NCBI RefSeq assembly: GCF_035994185.1
Contig: NZ_CP108538.1
Location: 3,658,001-3,722,000, forward strand
Reading direction: 5' to 3'
DNA from: Streptomyces sp. NBC_01217
GTDB taxonomy: Bacteria > Actinomycetota > Actinomycetes > Streptomycetales > Streptomycetaceae
DNA length: 64,000 nucleotides
The notes under the pieces are model-generated. The model saw nothing but the letters and a program-made list of their open reading frames with translations. It searched no databases and was not told the DNA's origin. Within the stretch, counting starts at the first letter, position 1. Every line of letters starts with the position of its first letter. A program made the position numbers and the translations under genes. Shown piece by piece: positions 52,775 to 62,186 of this stretch.

Positions 52775-55700
52775 GTGAGTGACGACGCCGCGTATCTCCG
52801 CTTCCCGCACCTCCACGAGGATCTCCTCTGCTTCGCGGCCGAGGACGACCTCTGGGTCGCTCCCCTCGCCCCCGAGGGGCAGCGGCCCGGCCGCGCGTGG
52901 CGGGTGACCGTCGACCGGACCAGAGTCAGCCACCCACGGTTCTCCCCCGACGGGAGCCGCATCGCGTACACGACCTGGCGCAGCCTGGACCCCGAGATCC
53001 ATCTCGCACCCGTGGACGGCGGCCCGACGCGCCGGCTCACCTACTGGGGGTCGACGGACGCCCGGGTCTGCGGCTGGACCCCCGATCCGGGGGACGCCTC
53101 CCAGATCCTCGCCGTGTCCTCGCACAACCAGCCGTTCTCGTATTTCTCCTGGGCCTACTCCGTCTCCACGGACGGCGGCCCCGGCGGCAAGCTGCCCTGG
53201 GGGCCGGTCTGCGACATCGCGGTCGCCGACATCGACGGCGAGCGGCGCACCCTGCTGCTCACCGGCAAGCCGCCGCACGAACCGGCCGCCTGGAAGCGGT
53301 ACCGGGGCGGCGCGATGGGGCGGCTGTGGCTGCACGGCAAGCGGCTGCTCCCGGACATCGGCGGCCATCTCGACTCACCCATGTTCGTCGGCGGCCGGAT
53401 CGCGTTCCTCTCCGACCACGAGGGCGTCGGCAATCTGTACTCCTGCCTGCCGGACGGGCGCGATCTGCGCCGCCACACGGACCACGACGCCTTCTACGCC
53501 CGGCACGCCTCCAGCGACGGACACCGGGTCGTGTACCAGTGCGCGGGCGAGGTGTGGCTGGTGGACGACCTGGAGTCGCCGGACGCGGTGCCGCGGAAGC
53601 TGGAGGTGCGGCTCGGCGGGCCGCGCGCCGGACGGCGTACGTACCAGGTGCCGGCCGCCAGCAACGTCGACTCGCTGTCCGTGGACGAGACGGGCCGGGC
53701 CAGCGCCGTCTCCGTACGCGGCAGCCTGTACTGGCTCACCCACCGCGACGGCCCCGCCCGGACGATCTCCGACACCCCGGGGGTCCGGGTCCGGCTGCCC
53801 GAGATGCTCGGCAGCGGCGGCCAGGTCGCCTACGTCACGGACGCGGACGGCGAGGACGCCGTCGAGATCGCCTATCTGCCGCGCGCCAGCGGCGACCGCG
53901 AGCCGCGCCGGCTGGCCTCCGGCCAGGTCGGCAGGGTCCAGGAGCTGATCGCCGACCCGGACGGCGAACGCCTGGCCATCGCCACGAACGACGGGCGGCT
54001 GCTGCTCCTGGACACGGACGAGGAGACGTCCACCGGCGAACCCACCGAACTGGTCCGCTCCATCAACGGCCCGGTCCGTGACATGGCGTTCTCACCGGAC
54101 GGCGCGTGGCTGGCCTGGTCGCACCCAGGGATCGGCCGTTCCCTGCGCCAGATCAAACTGGCGCGCATCCTGGGGTCCGGCTCCCCGGTGATCGTCGATG
54201 TCACCAACGGCCGCTTCGAGGACGAGAATCCCGTCTTCACGGGCGACGGACGCTATCTCGCCTTCCTCTCCTGGCGCGGTTTCGACCCGGTGTACGACGT
54301 CCACACCGGCGACCTCTCCTTTCCGCTGGGCTGCCGCCCGTATCTGGTGCCGCTCTCCTCCGCCACACCCTCGCCCTTCGCCCTGTCGCCGGAGGGGCGC
54401 CCGGCGGCGGGCGGTCTCGACCCGGCCGACGACGTGCCCGACACCGGTGCGGGCGAGGGGACATCGACGGTCACGGTCGAGTTCGAGGGCCTGGAGAACC
54501 GGGTGACGCCGTTCCCGGTCTCCGCGTCGAAGTACTCGGCCCTGCACCCGGTGAGCGGCGGCGGTCTCGTCTGGCTGCGCTGGCCGATCTCGGGCGCGCT
54601 CGGCGAGACGTTCGCCAACCCGGCGGACATGTCGGGCCGCCCCACGCTCGAGCACTTCAACATCTCCAAGGCCAGGAAGACCGAACTCGTCAAGGATCTG
54701 GACTGGTTCTCGGTCAGCGGCGACGCGACGCGGCTGGTCGTCATGGACGAGGGCGAGCTGCGCGCCGTGCCCGCCACCGAGATCGGCGACAGCGACTCGA
54801 CGGTCTACATCGACCTGCGCCGCATCCTGCACGAGGTCGACCCGGGGGCGGAGTGGCGCCAGGCCTACGGGGAGGGCGGCCGCATCATCCGCTCGTACTT
54901 CTGGGAACCGGACATGTGCGGCATCGACTGGGACGGCGTGCTCGACCAGTACCGTCCCCTGGTCGAACGGGTCGCCTCCCCCGACGAGTTCGCGGATCTG
55001 ATGCGCGAGGTCCTGGGCGAGCTGGGTACGTCGCACGCGTACGTGGCACCGGCTCGGCGCAACGAGGGCCCGCCGCACTACCAGCGGGCGATCGGGCTGC
55101 TCGGCGCGAACCTGGTGTGCCGGGACGGCGACTGGACGGTCCAGCGCATCCTGCCCGGTGACTCCTCCGACTCCAAGGCCCGCTCCCCGCTGGCCGGTAC
55201 GGGCATCCGGGAGGGCGCGGCCCTCACCCATATCGACGGCCGCCCGGTCGACCCGGTGACGGGCCCGTACCCCCTGCTCTCCGCGGCGGGCGGCACCACG
55301 GTCGAGCTGACCTTCCGATCGCCCGGCGGCGAGGGCCACTCCCGCCGCGTGGCAATCGTCCCCCTGGTCGACGAACGACCCCTGCGCTATCAGGACTGGG
55401 TGGCCAAACGCCGCGAAGTCGTACGCGACTTGAGCGGCGGCAAGTGCGGGTATCTGCACATCCCCGACATGGGCGGCTCGGGCTGGGCCCAGTTCAACCG
55501 GGACCTGCGCATGGAGGTCTCCCGCCCGGCCCTGATCGTCGACGTACGCGGCAACGCGGGCGGCCACATCAGCGAGTTGGTGGTCGAGAAGCTCACCCGC
55601 ACGATCCTCGGCTGGGACCTGACCCGCAACGCCCAGCCGGTCTCGTACGCCTCGAACGCCCCCCGCGGCCCGGTGGTCGCGCTGGCCGACGAGGCGACGT

Positions 55701-56065
55701 CCTCCGACGGCGACATGATCACCGCCGTGTTCCGCCTGCTGAAACTGGGCCCGGTGGTGGGCCAGCGGACGTGGGGCGGTGTGGTCGGCATGACCGGGCG
55801 GCACCGGCTGGGTGACGGGACGGTGATCACGGTGCCGATGAACGCGGCCTGGTTCGACGCGTACGGGTGGTCGGTGGAGAACTACGGTGTCGAACCGGAT
55901 CTGGAGGCCCTGCGCACGCCACTCGACTGGGCGGAGGGCCGGTACGCGGTGCTGGACGACGCGGTCCGGGTGGCACTGGACCTGCTCGCAGCGCACCCGG
56001 CGGCAACACCCCCGACCTACGAATCGGCCCCCGACCGCCGACGCCCCCCGCTCCCCCCGAGGTAG
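52775..56065 (+). CDS. S41-family tricorn-type protease
   Basis: A 1096-residue tricorn homologue. N-terminal beta-propellers (about 1-590; YLRFPHLHEDLLCFAAEDDLWVAPL, repeated PDG/SPDG blades) are followed by a core with C1 (LGTSHAYV, catalytic His), a PDZ region (about 790-870), and C2 with VDVRGNAGGHISE and DEATSSDGD (nucleophile Ser in SSDG). Tricorn degrades peptides of proteasome-like size. The cytosol is likely, since no signal peptide is present. GTG 52775 directly follows GGAGG, so the true start could differ slightly. Confidence 0.9.
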   Translation: MSDDAAYLRFPHLHEDLLCFAAEDDLWVAPLAPEGQRPGRAWRVTVDRTRVSHPRFSPDGSRIAYTTWRSLDPEIHLAPVDGGPTRRLTYWGSTDARVCGWTPDPGDASQILAVSSHNQPFSYFSWAYSVSTDGGPGGKLPWGPVCDIAVADIDGERRTLLLTGKPPHEPAAWKRYRGGAMGRLWLHGKRLLPDIGGHLDSPMFVGGRIAFLSDHEGVGNLYSCLPDGRDLRRHTDHDAFYARHASSDGHRVVYQCAGEVWLVDDLESPDAVPRKLEVRLGGPRAGRRTYQVPAASNVDSLSVDETGRASAVSVRGSLYWLTHRDGPARTISDTPGVRVRLPEMLGSGGQVAYVTDADGEDAVEIAYLPRASGDREPRRLASGQVGRVQELIADPDGERLAIATNDGRLLLLDTDEETSTGEPTELVRSINGPVRDMAFSPDGAWLAWSHPGIGRSLRQIKLARILGSGSPVIVDVTNGRFEDENPVFTGDGRYLAFLSWRGFDPVYDVHTGDLSFPLGCRPYLVPLSSATPSPFALSPEGRPAAGGLDPADDVPDTGAGEGTSTVTVEFEGLENRVTPFPVSASKYSALHPVSGGGLVWLRWPISGALGETFANPADMSGRPTLEHFNISKARKTELVKDLDWFSVSGDATRLVVMDEGELRAVPATEIGDSDSTVYIDLRRILHEVDPGAEWRQAYGEGGRIIRSYFWEPDMCGIDWDGVLDQYRPLVERVASPDEFADLMREVLGELGTSHAYVAPARRNEGPPHYQRAIGLLGANLVCRDGDWTVQRILPGDSSDSKARSPLAGTGIREGAALTHIDGRPVDPVTGPYPLLSAAGGTTVELTFRSPGGEGHSRRVAIVPLVDERPLRYQDWVAKRREVVRDLSGGKCGYLHIPDMGGSGWAQFNRDLRMEVSRPALIVDVRGNAGGHISELVVEKLTRTILGWDLTRNAQPVSYASNAPRGPVVALADEATSSDGDMITAVFRLLKLGPVVGQRTWGGVVGMTGRHRLGDGTVITVPMNAAWFDAYGWSVENYGVEPDLEALRTPLDWAEGRYAVLDDAVRVALDLLAAHPAATPPTYESAPDRRRPPLPPR

Positions 56066-56090
56066 GGCAAGCAGAATCCAGCCCGGCCAG

Positions 56091-56146
56091 GCAAAATCCA
56101 GCCCCGCCGGCGTTTGAGGCGCGGTGTCCGGGGCAGAGCCCCGGTC
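56091..56146. repeat. Dispersed Streptomyces intergenic repeat
   Basis: The AATCCAGCCC(C)GCC, CGGCGTTTGAGG and CCGGGGC-aga-GCCCCGG blocks match a sequence I recognise as common between Streptomyces genes. The last part forms a hairpin (56128-56144). An imperfect extra copy of the first block lies at about 56074-56090. Confidence 0.6.
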
Positions 56147-56194
56147 GCACCCGCACCCAACCCCGCGCACACTCAAACGCACACGCACGCGAAA

Positions 56195-56222
56195 GGGCGC
56201 ACCCGGTCACCCGGGTGCGCCC
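56195..56222. terminator. Hairpin between the S41 gene and the CsbD-like gene
   Basis: GGGCGCACCCGG (56195-56206) pairs exactly with 56211-56222. It may serve both convergent genes. Confidence 0.75.
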
Positions 56223-56257
56223 CTCTCAGAGACAGTGCGCAGATTCGCGAAGCCGCG

Positions 56258-56467
56258 TCAGCGGTCGAACTCGTTGCGGACGTCGTCCCTCGCCTGACGC
56301 CCCGTCTGCTGGGCCTTGTTCTGGCCCTGCTGCGACGTCTTCGAGGCCCGCTCGGACGCGTCGTGCGTCCGCTCGCGGCCCGACGAGTCCTTGCCCTCGT
56401 TCGCCTTGCGCTTCGCCTGCTCGGCGAGCTCCTGCGCCTTGTCCTTGAACTGGTCTGCGATACCCAT
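56258..56467 (-). CDS. CsbD-like small stress protein
   Basis: A 69-residue, highly charged, Lys/Gln/Ala-rich protein (MGIADQFKDKAQELAEQAKR) of the CsbD/antitoxin-like type; probably largely helical. ATG 56467 has AGGAG 9 nt upstream. Family members respond to general stress, but the biochemical role is unknown. Confidence 0.75.
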   Translation of the reverse strand: MGIADQFKDKAQELAEQAKRKANEGKDSSGRERTHDASERASKTSQQGQNKAQQTGRQARDDVRNEFDR

Positions 56468-56552
56468 GCTGTTCACTCCTAGTGGGTGTGTGGGGGACGG
56501 TCCGTAAGGACCTCGACCAGAGTGACACGCCCGGACATTCACCGCATTTCGA

Positions 56553-57446
56553 TCACTTACTCTCCGTGCGCACCGCCTGCGCATCCCGGTCCGCAGCGCC
56601 TCCCGCGCCCACGAGCCCCTTGCTCACGCCCTCCAGCCGCGGCCCGAACCGACGCATCTCCCGCTGTCCGACGACCCCGATCAGCGCGGGCAGGTAGCCC
56701 CGCACGGACTGCATCCCGCGCAGCCACCACTGCGCGTACACGTGCGCGGACCGCCGCTCGATACCGGCCACGATCCGGTCGACCGCCGGGCCCAGCGGAT
56801 ACGTACGGTTCGACGGCCAGGGCAGCCGCTGCCGCAGCTCCCGCATCACGTCGTCCTCGTCGGCGCCCCGCACCATGTCCGTGTCGGTCCAGGACAGATA
56901 GCCGACCCCGACCTTCACCCCGCGGTAGCCGACCTCGGCCCGCAGGCTGTGCGCGAACGCCTCCACGCCCGACTTGGACGCGCAGTACGCGGTCATCATC
57001 GGCGCCGGGGTGATCGCGGCGAGCGAGGCGATCTGGAGAAAGTACCCGCGGCTCTCCATGAGCACCGGCAGGAACGCCCGCCCCGTCACCGCGCCACCGA
57101 TCAGATTGACCTCGATGACCCGGCGCCACGCCTCGGGGTCCGAGTCGACGAACGGACCGCCCGACGCCACTCCCGCGTTGGCGACGACGACGTCGACCTT
57201 CCCGAACCGCTCCTTGACCTGCTCGGCGACGCGCGCCATCGCCTCGTGGTCGGTGACGTCCGCGAACCAGTGGTCGCTCTCCGAGTGCAGCCGCTCGGAG
57301 ACCTTCTTCAGCTCGTCGGGTTCCAGACCGACCAGCGCGAGCGTGGCCCCGCGCGCCGAGAGCTTGCGCGCCAGCAGCTCGCCCACGCCGCGCGCCGCGC
57401 CCGTGACGACGACGACCTGTCCTTCGAGACTCCGCCTGCCTCTCAT
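56553..57446 (-). CDS. Short-chain dehydrogenase (SDR) of the monooxygenase operon
   Basis: A 297-residue SDR. TGAARGVG (15-22) is the cofactor site; NAG, the catalytic Ser in QIASLAA and YCASK complete the active site. The C-terminal extension (about 230-297) is hydrophobic in part. ATG 57446 overlaps the upstream hydrolase stop (ATGA). It is the third gene of a monooxygenase/hydrolase/SDR set. Confidence 0.9.
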   Translation of the reverse strand: MRGRRSLEGQVVVVTGAARGVGELLARKLSARGATLALVGLEPDELKKVSERLHSESDHWFADVTDHEAMARVAEQVKERFGKVDVVVANAGVASGGPFVDSDPEAWRRVIEVNLIGGAVTGRAFLPVLMESRGYFLQIASLAAITPAPMMTAYCASKSGVEAFAHSLRAEVGYRGVKVGVGYLSWTDTDMVRGADEDDVMRELRQRLPWPSNRTYPLGPAVDRIVAGIERRSAHVYAQWWLRGMQSVRGYLPALIGVVGQREMRRFGPRLEGVSKGLVGAGGAADRDAQAVRTESK

Positions 57447-58402
57447 GCGACATCCTCCTTCTCGGCCGTACCGTCCACACCGTCTGCACTGCCCGCGCCG
57501 CCCGCCGGGACGTACGCGGTGACGAGCTCCCGGATCTTCGCGGTGACGGCCTCCGGCGCCTCCACCGGCGTCATGTGCCCCATGCCCGCCAGCTCGGTGA
57601 GGCCCAGGCAGTCGGGCAGCGCCGCCGCGATGGCGCGGGCGTGCACGGGCGGCGTCAGCCGGTCCTCCGTACCCGCGATCACCGCCGTGGGCACCCGCAA
57701 CTCCCGTACCCCCGCGTCGAGATCGAGCTCCGCGAGGACGTGCCCCCAGGCCACCCTGGCCGCCCGCGGGCACGCGTGCACGATCCGGGCACAGATGTCG
57801 ACCCGTTCGGGGGATGAACCCGCCCCCATCGTCCCGTACTTGAGTATCCGCCTGGAGACCGGCGTGACGGGCCCGAGCGGCGCGCGCGCCCCGAGAATCG
57901 CGCGGGTGATCCGGGTACGGACCGCCCCGGCCCGCAAGGGCACCACCAGCGACTCCTCGATCAGCCGTGAACTTCCGGTGCTGCACAGCAGTACGGCGGC
58001 CGCATGTTCCCGCACCCCGGCCCGCCGCGAGGCGGCCATCATCGTCATGCCGCCCATGGAGTGCCCGGCGAGCACGGCCTTCTCGCCCGGTTCGAGGGTG
58101 GCGGCCAGCACCGCTTCGAGGTCGTCGGCGAGGGCCTTCGTGCTGTATCCGTCGCGCCCGGCCGCGGGCGAACGGCCGTGACCGCGCTGGTCGTAGGCGA
58201 CGACCCGGTGATCCACCGCGAGGTCCCGGATCTGCGCCGCCCAGAAGTGGGTGCTGCACGTCCAGCCGTGCGACAGGACCACCGTGGGGGCGCCGTCCTG
58301 CCCGTGCACCTCGACATGGATCCGGGCGCCGTCGGCGGAGACGACGGTCAACTCGCGCGCGGGAACGGGCGGGGCGTCCTCGCGCCGCAGCAGCCGGCTC
58401 AT
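57443..58402 (-). CDS. Alpha/beta hydrolase
   Basis: A 319-residue alpha/beta-fold esterase or lipase. The nucleophile motif is GHSMGG with Ser115; VVLSHGWTCSTHFW gives the oxyanion HG loop; the His is in GMGHMTPVE. It is translationally coupled on both sides (ATGA overlaps with the monooxygenase and the SDR). It may hydrolyse the ester formed by the Baeyer-Villiger enzyme. Confidence 0.9.
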   Translation of the reverse strand: MSRLLRREDAPPVPARELTVVSADGARIHVEVHGQDGAPTVVLSHGWTCSTHFWAAQIRDLAVDHRVVAYDQRGHGRSPAAGRDGYSTKALADDLEAVLAATLEPGEKAVLAGHSMGGMTMMAASRRAGVREHAAAVLLCSTGSSRLIEESLVVPLRAGAVRTRITRAILGARAPLGPVTPVSRRILKYGTMGAGSSPERVDICARIVHACPRAARVAWGHVLAELDLDAGVRELRVPTAVIAGTEDRLTPPVHARAIAAALPDCLGLTELAGMGHMTPVEAPEAVTAKIRELVTAYVPAGGAGSADGVDGTAEKEDVA

Positions 58403-59919
58403 CCCACGACCTCCTCGGCGACGGACTTCTTCGCGGCGGCCTGCTTCGGCATCCGCACGACCTCGTACTCCGCGAGGTCCACCGACCGCGTCACCTTGCG
58501 GAACTCGGAGGTGGTGCCCGGCCAGACCGTGGTGTTGCGCCCATTGGCGTCCAGGTACCAGCTGTTGCAGCCGCCGGTGTTCCACACGGTGCGCTTCATC
58601 CGCTCCTGGACCCGGCGGTTCCACGCCCCGACCGCCGAGGCCCGCGCGTCGAGTGCGACGCGGCCGCCCAGCACGTTCAGCTGACGCAGATAGTCGGCCA
58701 TGTAGTTCAGCTGGGACTCGATCATGAGGATCATCGAGGAGTTCCCGAGTCCCGTGTTGGGGCCGATGATCGTCATCCAGTTGGGGAAACCGGCCGCGCT
58801 CGCACCGCGCAGCGCCTGCATGCCGTCCTTCCAGGACTCGGCGAGCGTGATGCCCTCCGCGCCCACCACCCGGTCGGCGATCGGCATGTCGGTCACATGG
58901 AAGCCGGTGCCGAAGATGATCGCGTCGACCTCGGTCTCCGTACCGTCGAAGGCGACGGCCGTGGAGCCGCGCACCTCGGCCAGACCGGAGGCGACCACGT
59001 CCACATTGGGCCGGGCGAGCGCCGGGTAGTAGGCGCTGGAGAGCAGGATGCGCTTGCAGCCGATGCGGTACGAGGGGGTCAGCTTGGCCCGCAGCGCCGG
59101 GTCCTTGATGGACCGCGCCATGTTGGACTTGGCCATCTTCTCGACCAGGCCCAGCTCGCCCGGGTGCTTGGTGAAGGCGCTGACCTGCAACTCCCTTATG
59201 CCCCAGAGCAGTCCGCGGCGTGCGGCGCCGGTGAAGGGGAGCGTGCGGTGCAGCCAGCGCTCGGCGCCGCTGATCTTCCGGTCCATGCGCGGCATGACCC
59301 AGGGCGGCGTGCGCTGGAAGAGCGTCAGCCTGGCGGCCTTCGGCTGGATCGAGGGCACGATCTGGATGGCGGAGGCACCGGTGCCTATCATCGCGACGCG
59401 CTTGCCGGTCAGGTCGTAGTCGTGGTCCCAGCGGGCCGAGTGGAAGACCTTGCCGGGGAAGCCGGAGAGCCCCGGCACATCGGGCGTCTTCGGGTCGGAG
59501 AGCGGCCCGGTCGCGGAGACGACGACATCGGCGGTGAACGTGGCCCCGTTGCCGGTCTCGATGACCCAGTGCAGTTCGTCGCGGTCCCAGCGCATCCGCG
59601 TCACTTCATGGTTGAGCCTGATGTGCGGGCGCAGCCCGAAGGTGTCCGCGACATGGTCCAGGTAGGCGCGGATGTTCTCCTGCCCGGAGAAGGTGCGCGG
59701 CCACTCGGGGTTGGGGGCGAACGAGAACGAGTAGAGGTGGGACGGTACGTCGCAGGCGCAGCCCGGATAGCTGTTGTCGCGCCAGGTGCCGCCGACGGAG
59801 CCGGCACGTTCCAGGACGACGAAGTCCGTGATGCCTTCGCGGCGCAGCCGGACCGCGGCCCCGAGGCCCCCGAATCCGGATCCGATCACCGCCACTCGTA
59901 CGTGCTCGTGCTGGGCCAT
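58399..59919 (-). CDS. FAD-dependent Baeyer-Villiger-type monooxygenase
   Basis: A 506-residue flavoprotein. The FAD loop is GSGFGG (13-18), the NADPH loop is GTGASA (179-184), and FPGKVFHSARWD (154-165) carries the Baeyer-Villiger fingerprint FxGxxxHxxxW(P/D). It would insert oxygen into a ketone, using NADPH and O2. First gene of the three-gene coupled operon and divergent from a MerR gene. Similar monooxygenase-hydrolase-SDR sets include the mycobacterial mymA region. Confidence 0.9.
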   Translation of the reverse strand: MAQHEHVRVAVIGSGFGGLGAAVRLRREGITDFVVLERAGSVGGTWRDNSYPGCACDVPSHLYSFSFAPNPEWPRTFSGQENIRAYLDHVADTFGLRPHIRLNHEVTRMRWDRDELHWVIETGNGATFTADVVVSATGPLSDPKTPDVPGLSGFPGKVFHSARWDHDYDLTGKRVAMIGTGASAIQIVPSIQPKAARLTLFQRTPPWVMPRMDRKISGAERWLHRTLPFTGAARRGLLWGIRELQVSAFTKHPGELGLVEKMAKSNMARSIKDPALRAKLTPSYRIGCKRILLSSAYYPALARPNVDVVASGLAEVRGSTAVAFDGTETEVDAIIFGTGFHVTDMPIADRVVGAEGITLAESWKDGMQALRGASAAGFPNWMTIIGPNTGLGNSSMILMIESQLNYMADYLRQLNVLGGRVALDARASAVGAWNRRVQERMKRTVWNTGGCNSWYLDANGRNTTVWPGTTSEFRKVTRSVDLAEYEVVRMPKQAAAKKSVAEEVVG

Positions 59920-60026
59920 GCTGCCGCCTCCCGCGGTACGTCACACGACTCCGCCAGCAATCACTGGCATTGTTGGGAGAGTAGAGCAGCCCAGTACCGA
60001 TGGGTAGGGGTGCGACAAGGGAAAGT

Positions 60027-60037
60027 TACCGACGGTA
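60027..60037. promoter_or_regulatory. Palindrome between the MerR gene and the monooxygenase operon
   Basis: TACCG-A-CGGTA is a perfect 11-bp palindrome, with a related TACCGATGGGTA at about 59996-60007. It is 17 bp before the MerR start and could be a MerR operator. Confidence 0.5.
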
Positions 60038-60054
60038 CAACATAGGGTGCGGGT

Positions 60055-60738
60055 GTGGCCGACGAACGCGAGCACCGTGAATACCGGATGGAGGAGCTGG
60101 CCAAGGAGGCCGGCATCCCCGTGCGGACCGTGCGCTTCTACCGGGAGCGCGGCCTGATCTCGCCACCCCGCCGCGAGGGGCGCATCGCCTGGTACGACGA
60201 CCACCACCTGGCCCGGCTGCGCACCATCGCGGGCCTGCTGGAGCGCGGCCACACCCTCACCGGCATCGCCGATCTCGCCCGCACCTTCGAGAGCGGCCGC
60301 GATGTCGCCGAGGTGCTGGGGCTGGGCGAACCGACCGAGGAGACCCCGGTCCGCCTCACTCCGGAACAGCTCGCGGACTACTTCGAGGGCGAGGTCACCC
60401 CGGAGAATCTGGCCGCCGCCCTGGACCTGGGCTATCTGGCCACCGACGGCGACGAGATCGTCCACATCAGCCGCCGCCTGCTGGAGGTGTCGGCGGAGCT
60501 GGTACGGGAAGGGGTGCCGCTGGCCACGGTGCTCGCGGCCGGCCGCCGGGTCCGCGCGCACGCGGACGCGCTCGCCGAGCTGTTCGTAGGGGTGATGCGG
60601 GCCCACGCCGCGGAGACCGAACCGCCCCAACTGCGCCCGCTCGCCCGCGCGGTGGTGGACGCGGAACTCTCCATGGCACTGGACCGCCGCCTGCGCCACG
60701 AGAACACCGAGCACCCGCCGCAAACGCCCGCCCCCTGA
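60055..60738 (+). CDS. MerR-family regulator
   Basis: A 227-residue regulator. The N-terminal winged HTH (about 8-75, YRMEELAKEAGIPVRTVRFYRERGLISPPRREGRIAWYDDHHLARLRTI) is followed by a coiled linker and an effector domain without the Cys ligands of metal sensors. GTG 60055 lies close to the HTH. It is divergent from the monooxygenase operon and likely controls it. Confidence 0.88.
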   Translation: MADEREHREYRMEELAKEAGIPVRTVRFYRERGLISPPRREGRIAWYDDHHLARLRTIAGLLERGHTLTGIADLARTFESGRDVAEVLGLGEPTEETPVRLTPEQLADYFEGEVTPENLAAALDLGYLATDGDEIVHISRRLLEVSAELVREGVPLATVLAAGRRVRAHADALAELFVGVMRAHAAETEPPQLRPLARAVVDAELSMALDRRLRHENTEHPPQTPAP

Positions 60739-60782
60739 CGGGACGGCCCAAGCCCGCCCCCGCCCGCCCCCGCCCGCTCCCG

Positions 60783-61598
60783 CTACAGCTCGAAGACCAC
60801 CGTCACCGGCGCGTGGTCACTCCACCGCTCACCGTGCGTCGCGGCCCGCTCGACCCAGCCCTTCACCGCGCGCCCGGCCAGCCCCGGCGTCGCCACCTGG
60901 TAGTCGATCCGCCAGCCCGCGTCGTTATCGAAGGCCCGCCCGCGGTAGGACCACCACGAGTACGGCCCCTCCTCCTCCGGGTGCAGCGCCCGTACGACAT
61001 CGACGTACTCGGCCTCGTCGAAGACCCGGGTCAGCCACTCCCGCTCCTCGGGGAGGAAGCCGGAGTTCTTCTTGTTGGCCTTCCAGTTCTTCAGGTCGGC
61101 CTCCTGGTGGGCGATGTTCCAGTCGCCGCACACCACGACCTCACGCCCGTCGGCCGCCGCCCGCTCCTTGAGGCCCTTCAGATACGGCAGGAACGCGGCC
61201 ATGAACCGCTCCTTCTCGTCCTGCTTCTCCGTGCCGACCTCCCCGGAGGGCAGATACAGGCTCGCGACCGTGACACCGGGCAGGTCGACCTCGATGTAGC
61301 GGCCGCTGGTGTCGAACTCCTCACTCCCGGCGTCCCCGAAGCCGCTGAACCCGATCTGCACGCGCTCGGGCGCACGCCGCGTGAAGAGGGAGACCCCCGC
61401 CCGCCCCTTGGCGGCGGCCGGTGCGTGCACGGTGTGCCAGCCCTCGGGTTCACGCACCTCGTCGGGCAGCTGCTGCGGCTCGGCCCGCACCTCCTGCAGA
61501 CAGATCACATCGGCTTCGGTCCGGGCCAGCCACTCGACGAAGCCCTTTTTGGCGGCCGCGCGGAGCCCGTTTACATTGACGGTGGTCACAGTGAGCAT
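60783..61598 (-). CDS. xthA: Exodeoxyribonuclease III
   Basis: A 271-residue ExoIII-type AP endonuclease/3' exonuclease for base-excision repair. Active-site blocks: NVNGLRAA, ICLQEVRA (metal-ligand Glu36), GDWNIAHQEADL, RIDYQVA and WSDHAPV (catalytic Asp/His). ATG 61598 is taken because the family starts just before LTVTTVNVNGLR; the longer frame is unsupported. Confidence 0.95.
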   Translation of the reverse strand: MLTVTTVNVNGLRAAAKKGFVEWLARTEADVICLQEVRAEPQQLPDEVREPEGWHTVHAPAAAKGRAGVSLFTRRAPERVQIGFSGFGDAGSEEFDTSGRYIEVDLPGVTVASLYLPSGEVGTEKQDEKERFMAAFLPYLKGLKERAAADGREVVVCGDWNIAHQEADLKNWKANKKNSGFLPEEREWLTRVFDEAEYVDVVRALHPEEEGPYSWWSYRGRAFDNDAGWRIDYQVATPGLAGRAVKGWVERAATHGERWSDHAPVTVVFEL

Positions 61599-61648
61599 TC
61601 CGGCACGATACCGACACCCGGCGTTCGCATACATGTACCATTGCCTGC

Positions 61649-62128
61649 ATGAATATCCACCCTCGGCCTTTCGATCACGCCGATGCCGTCAAACTCAACG
61701 ATCAGGTGCAGCTCGAATACGCCGCGCGGTACGGCGACGAGGGCGATGTCACACCGCTCGACGCGTCGATGTTCGAGCCGCCGAACGGTCTGTATCTCCT
61801 TGCCTACGATGCGCAGGGCTACCCGGTCGCCACCGGCGGCTGGCGCTCCCAGGAGCAGAACGACGAGGGCTACTCCGACGGCGACGCCGAGCTCAAGCGG
61901 ATGTTCGTGATCCCCGAGGGCCGCGGCAACGGGCTGGCGCGCCGCATCCTGGCCGCCCTGGAGGCCGACGCCCGGGCGGCGGGCCGCAGCCGCATGGTGC
62001 TGGAGACCGGGGACAAGCAGCCCGAGGCGATCGCGTTGTACACATCCAGCGGCTACGCCCCGTGCGAGAAGTTCGGCCACTACCGCAAATACGAGAGCAG
62101 CCGCTGCTTCGCGAAGCCGCTGCGGTAA
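61649..62128 (+). CDS. GNAT-family N-acetyltransferase
   Basis: A 159-residue GNAT domain. The acetyl-CoA-binding segment is LKRMFVIPEGRGNGLARRILAALEADA (about 87-113), and LETGDKQPEAIALYTSSGYAPCEKFGHY forms the C-terminal half. Substrate unknown. It is divergent from xthA. Confidence 0.88.
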   Translation: MNIHPRPFDHADAVKLNDQVQLEYAARYGDEGDVTPLDASMFEPPNGLYLLAYDAQGYPVATGGWRSQEQNDEGYSDGDAELKRMFVIPEGRGNGLARRILAALEADARAAGRSRMVLETGDKQPEAIALYTSSGYAPCEKFGHYRKYESSRCFAKPLR

Positions 62129-62186
62129 CCGCAGCCGCGGAACCCCGGGCCGCAAGCCCCGGCCACGTACTGCCGGAACTCCCGCG

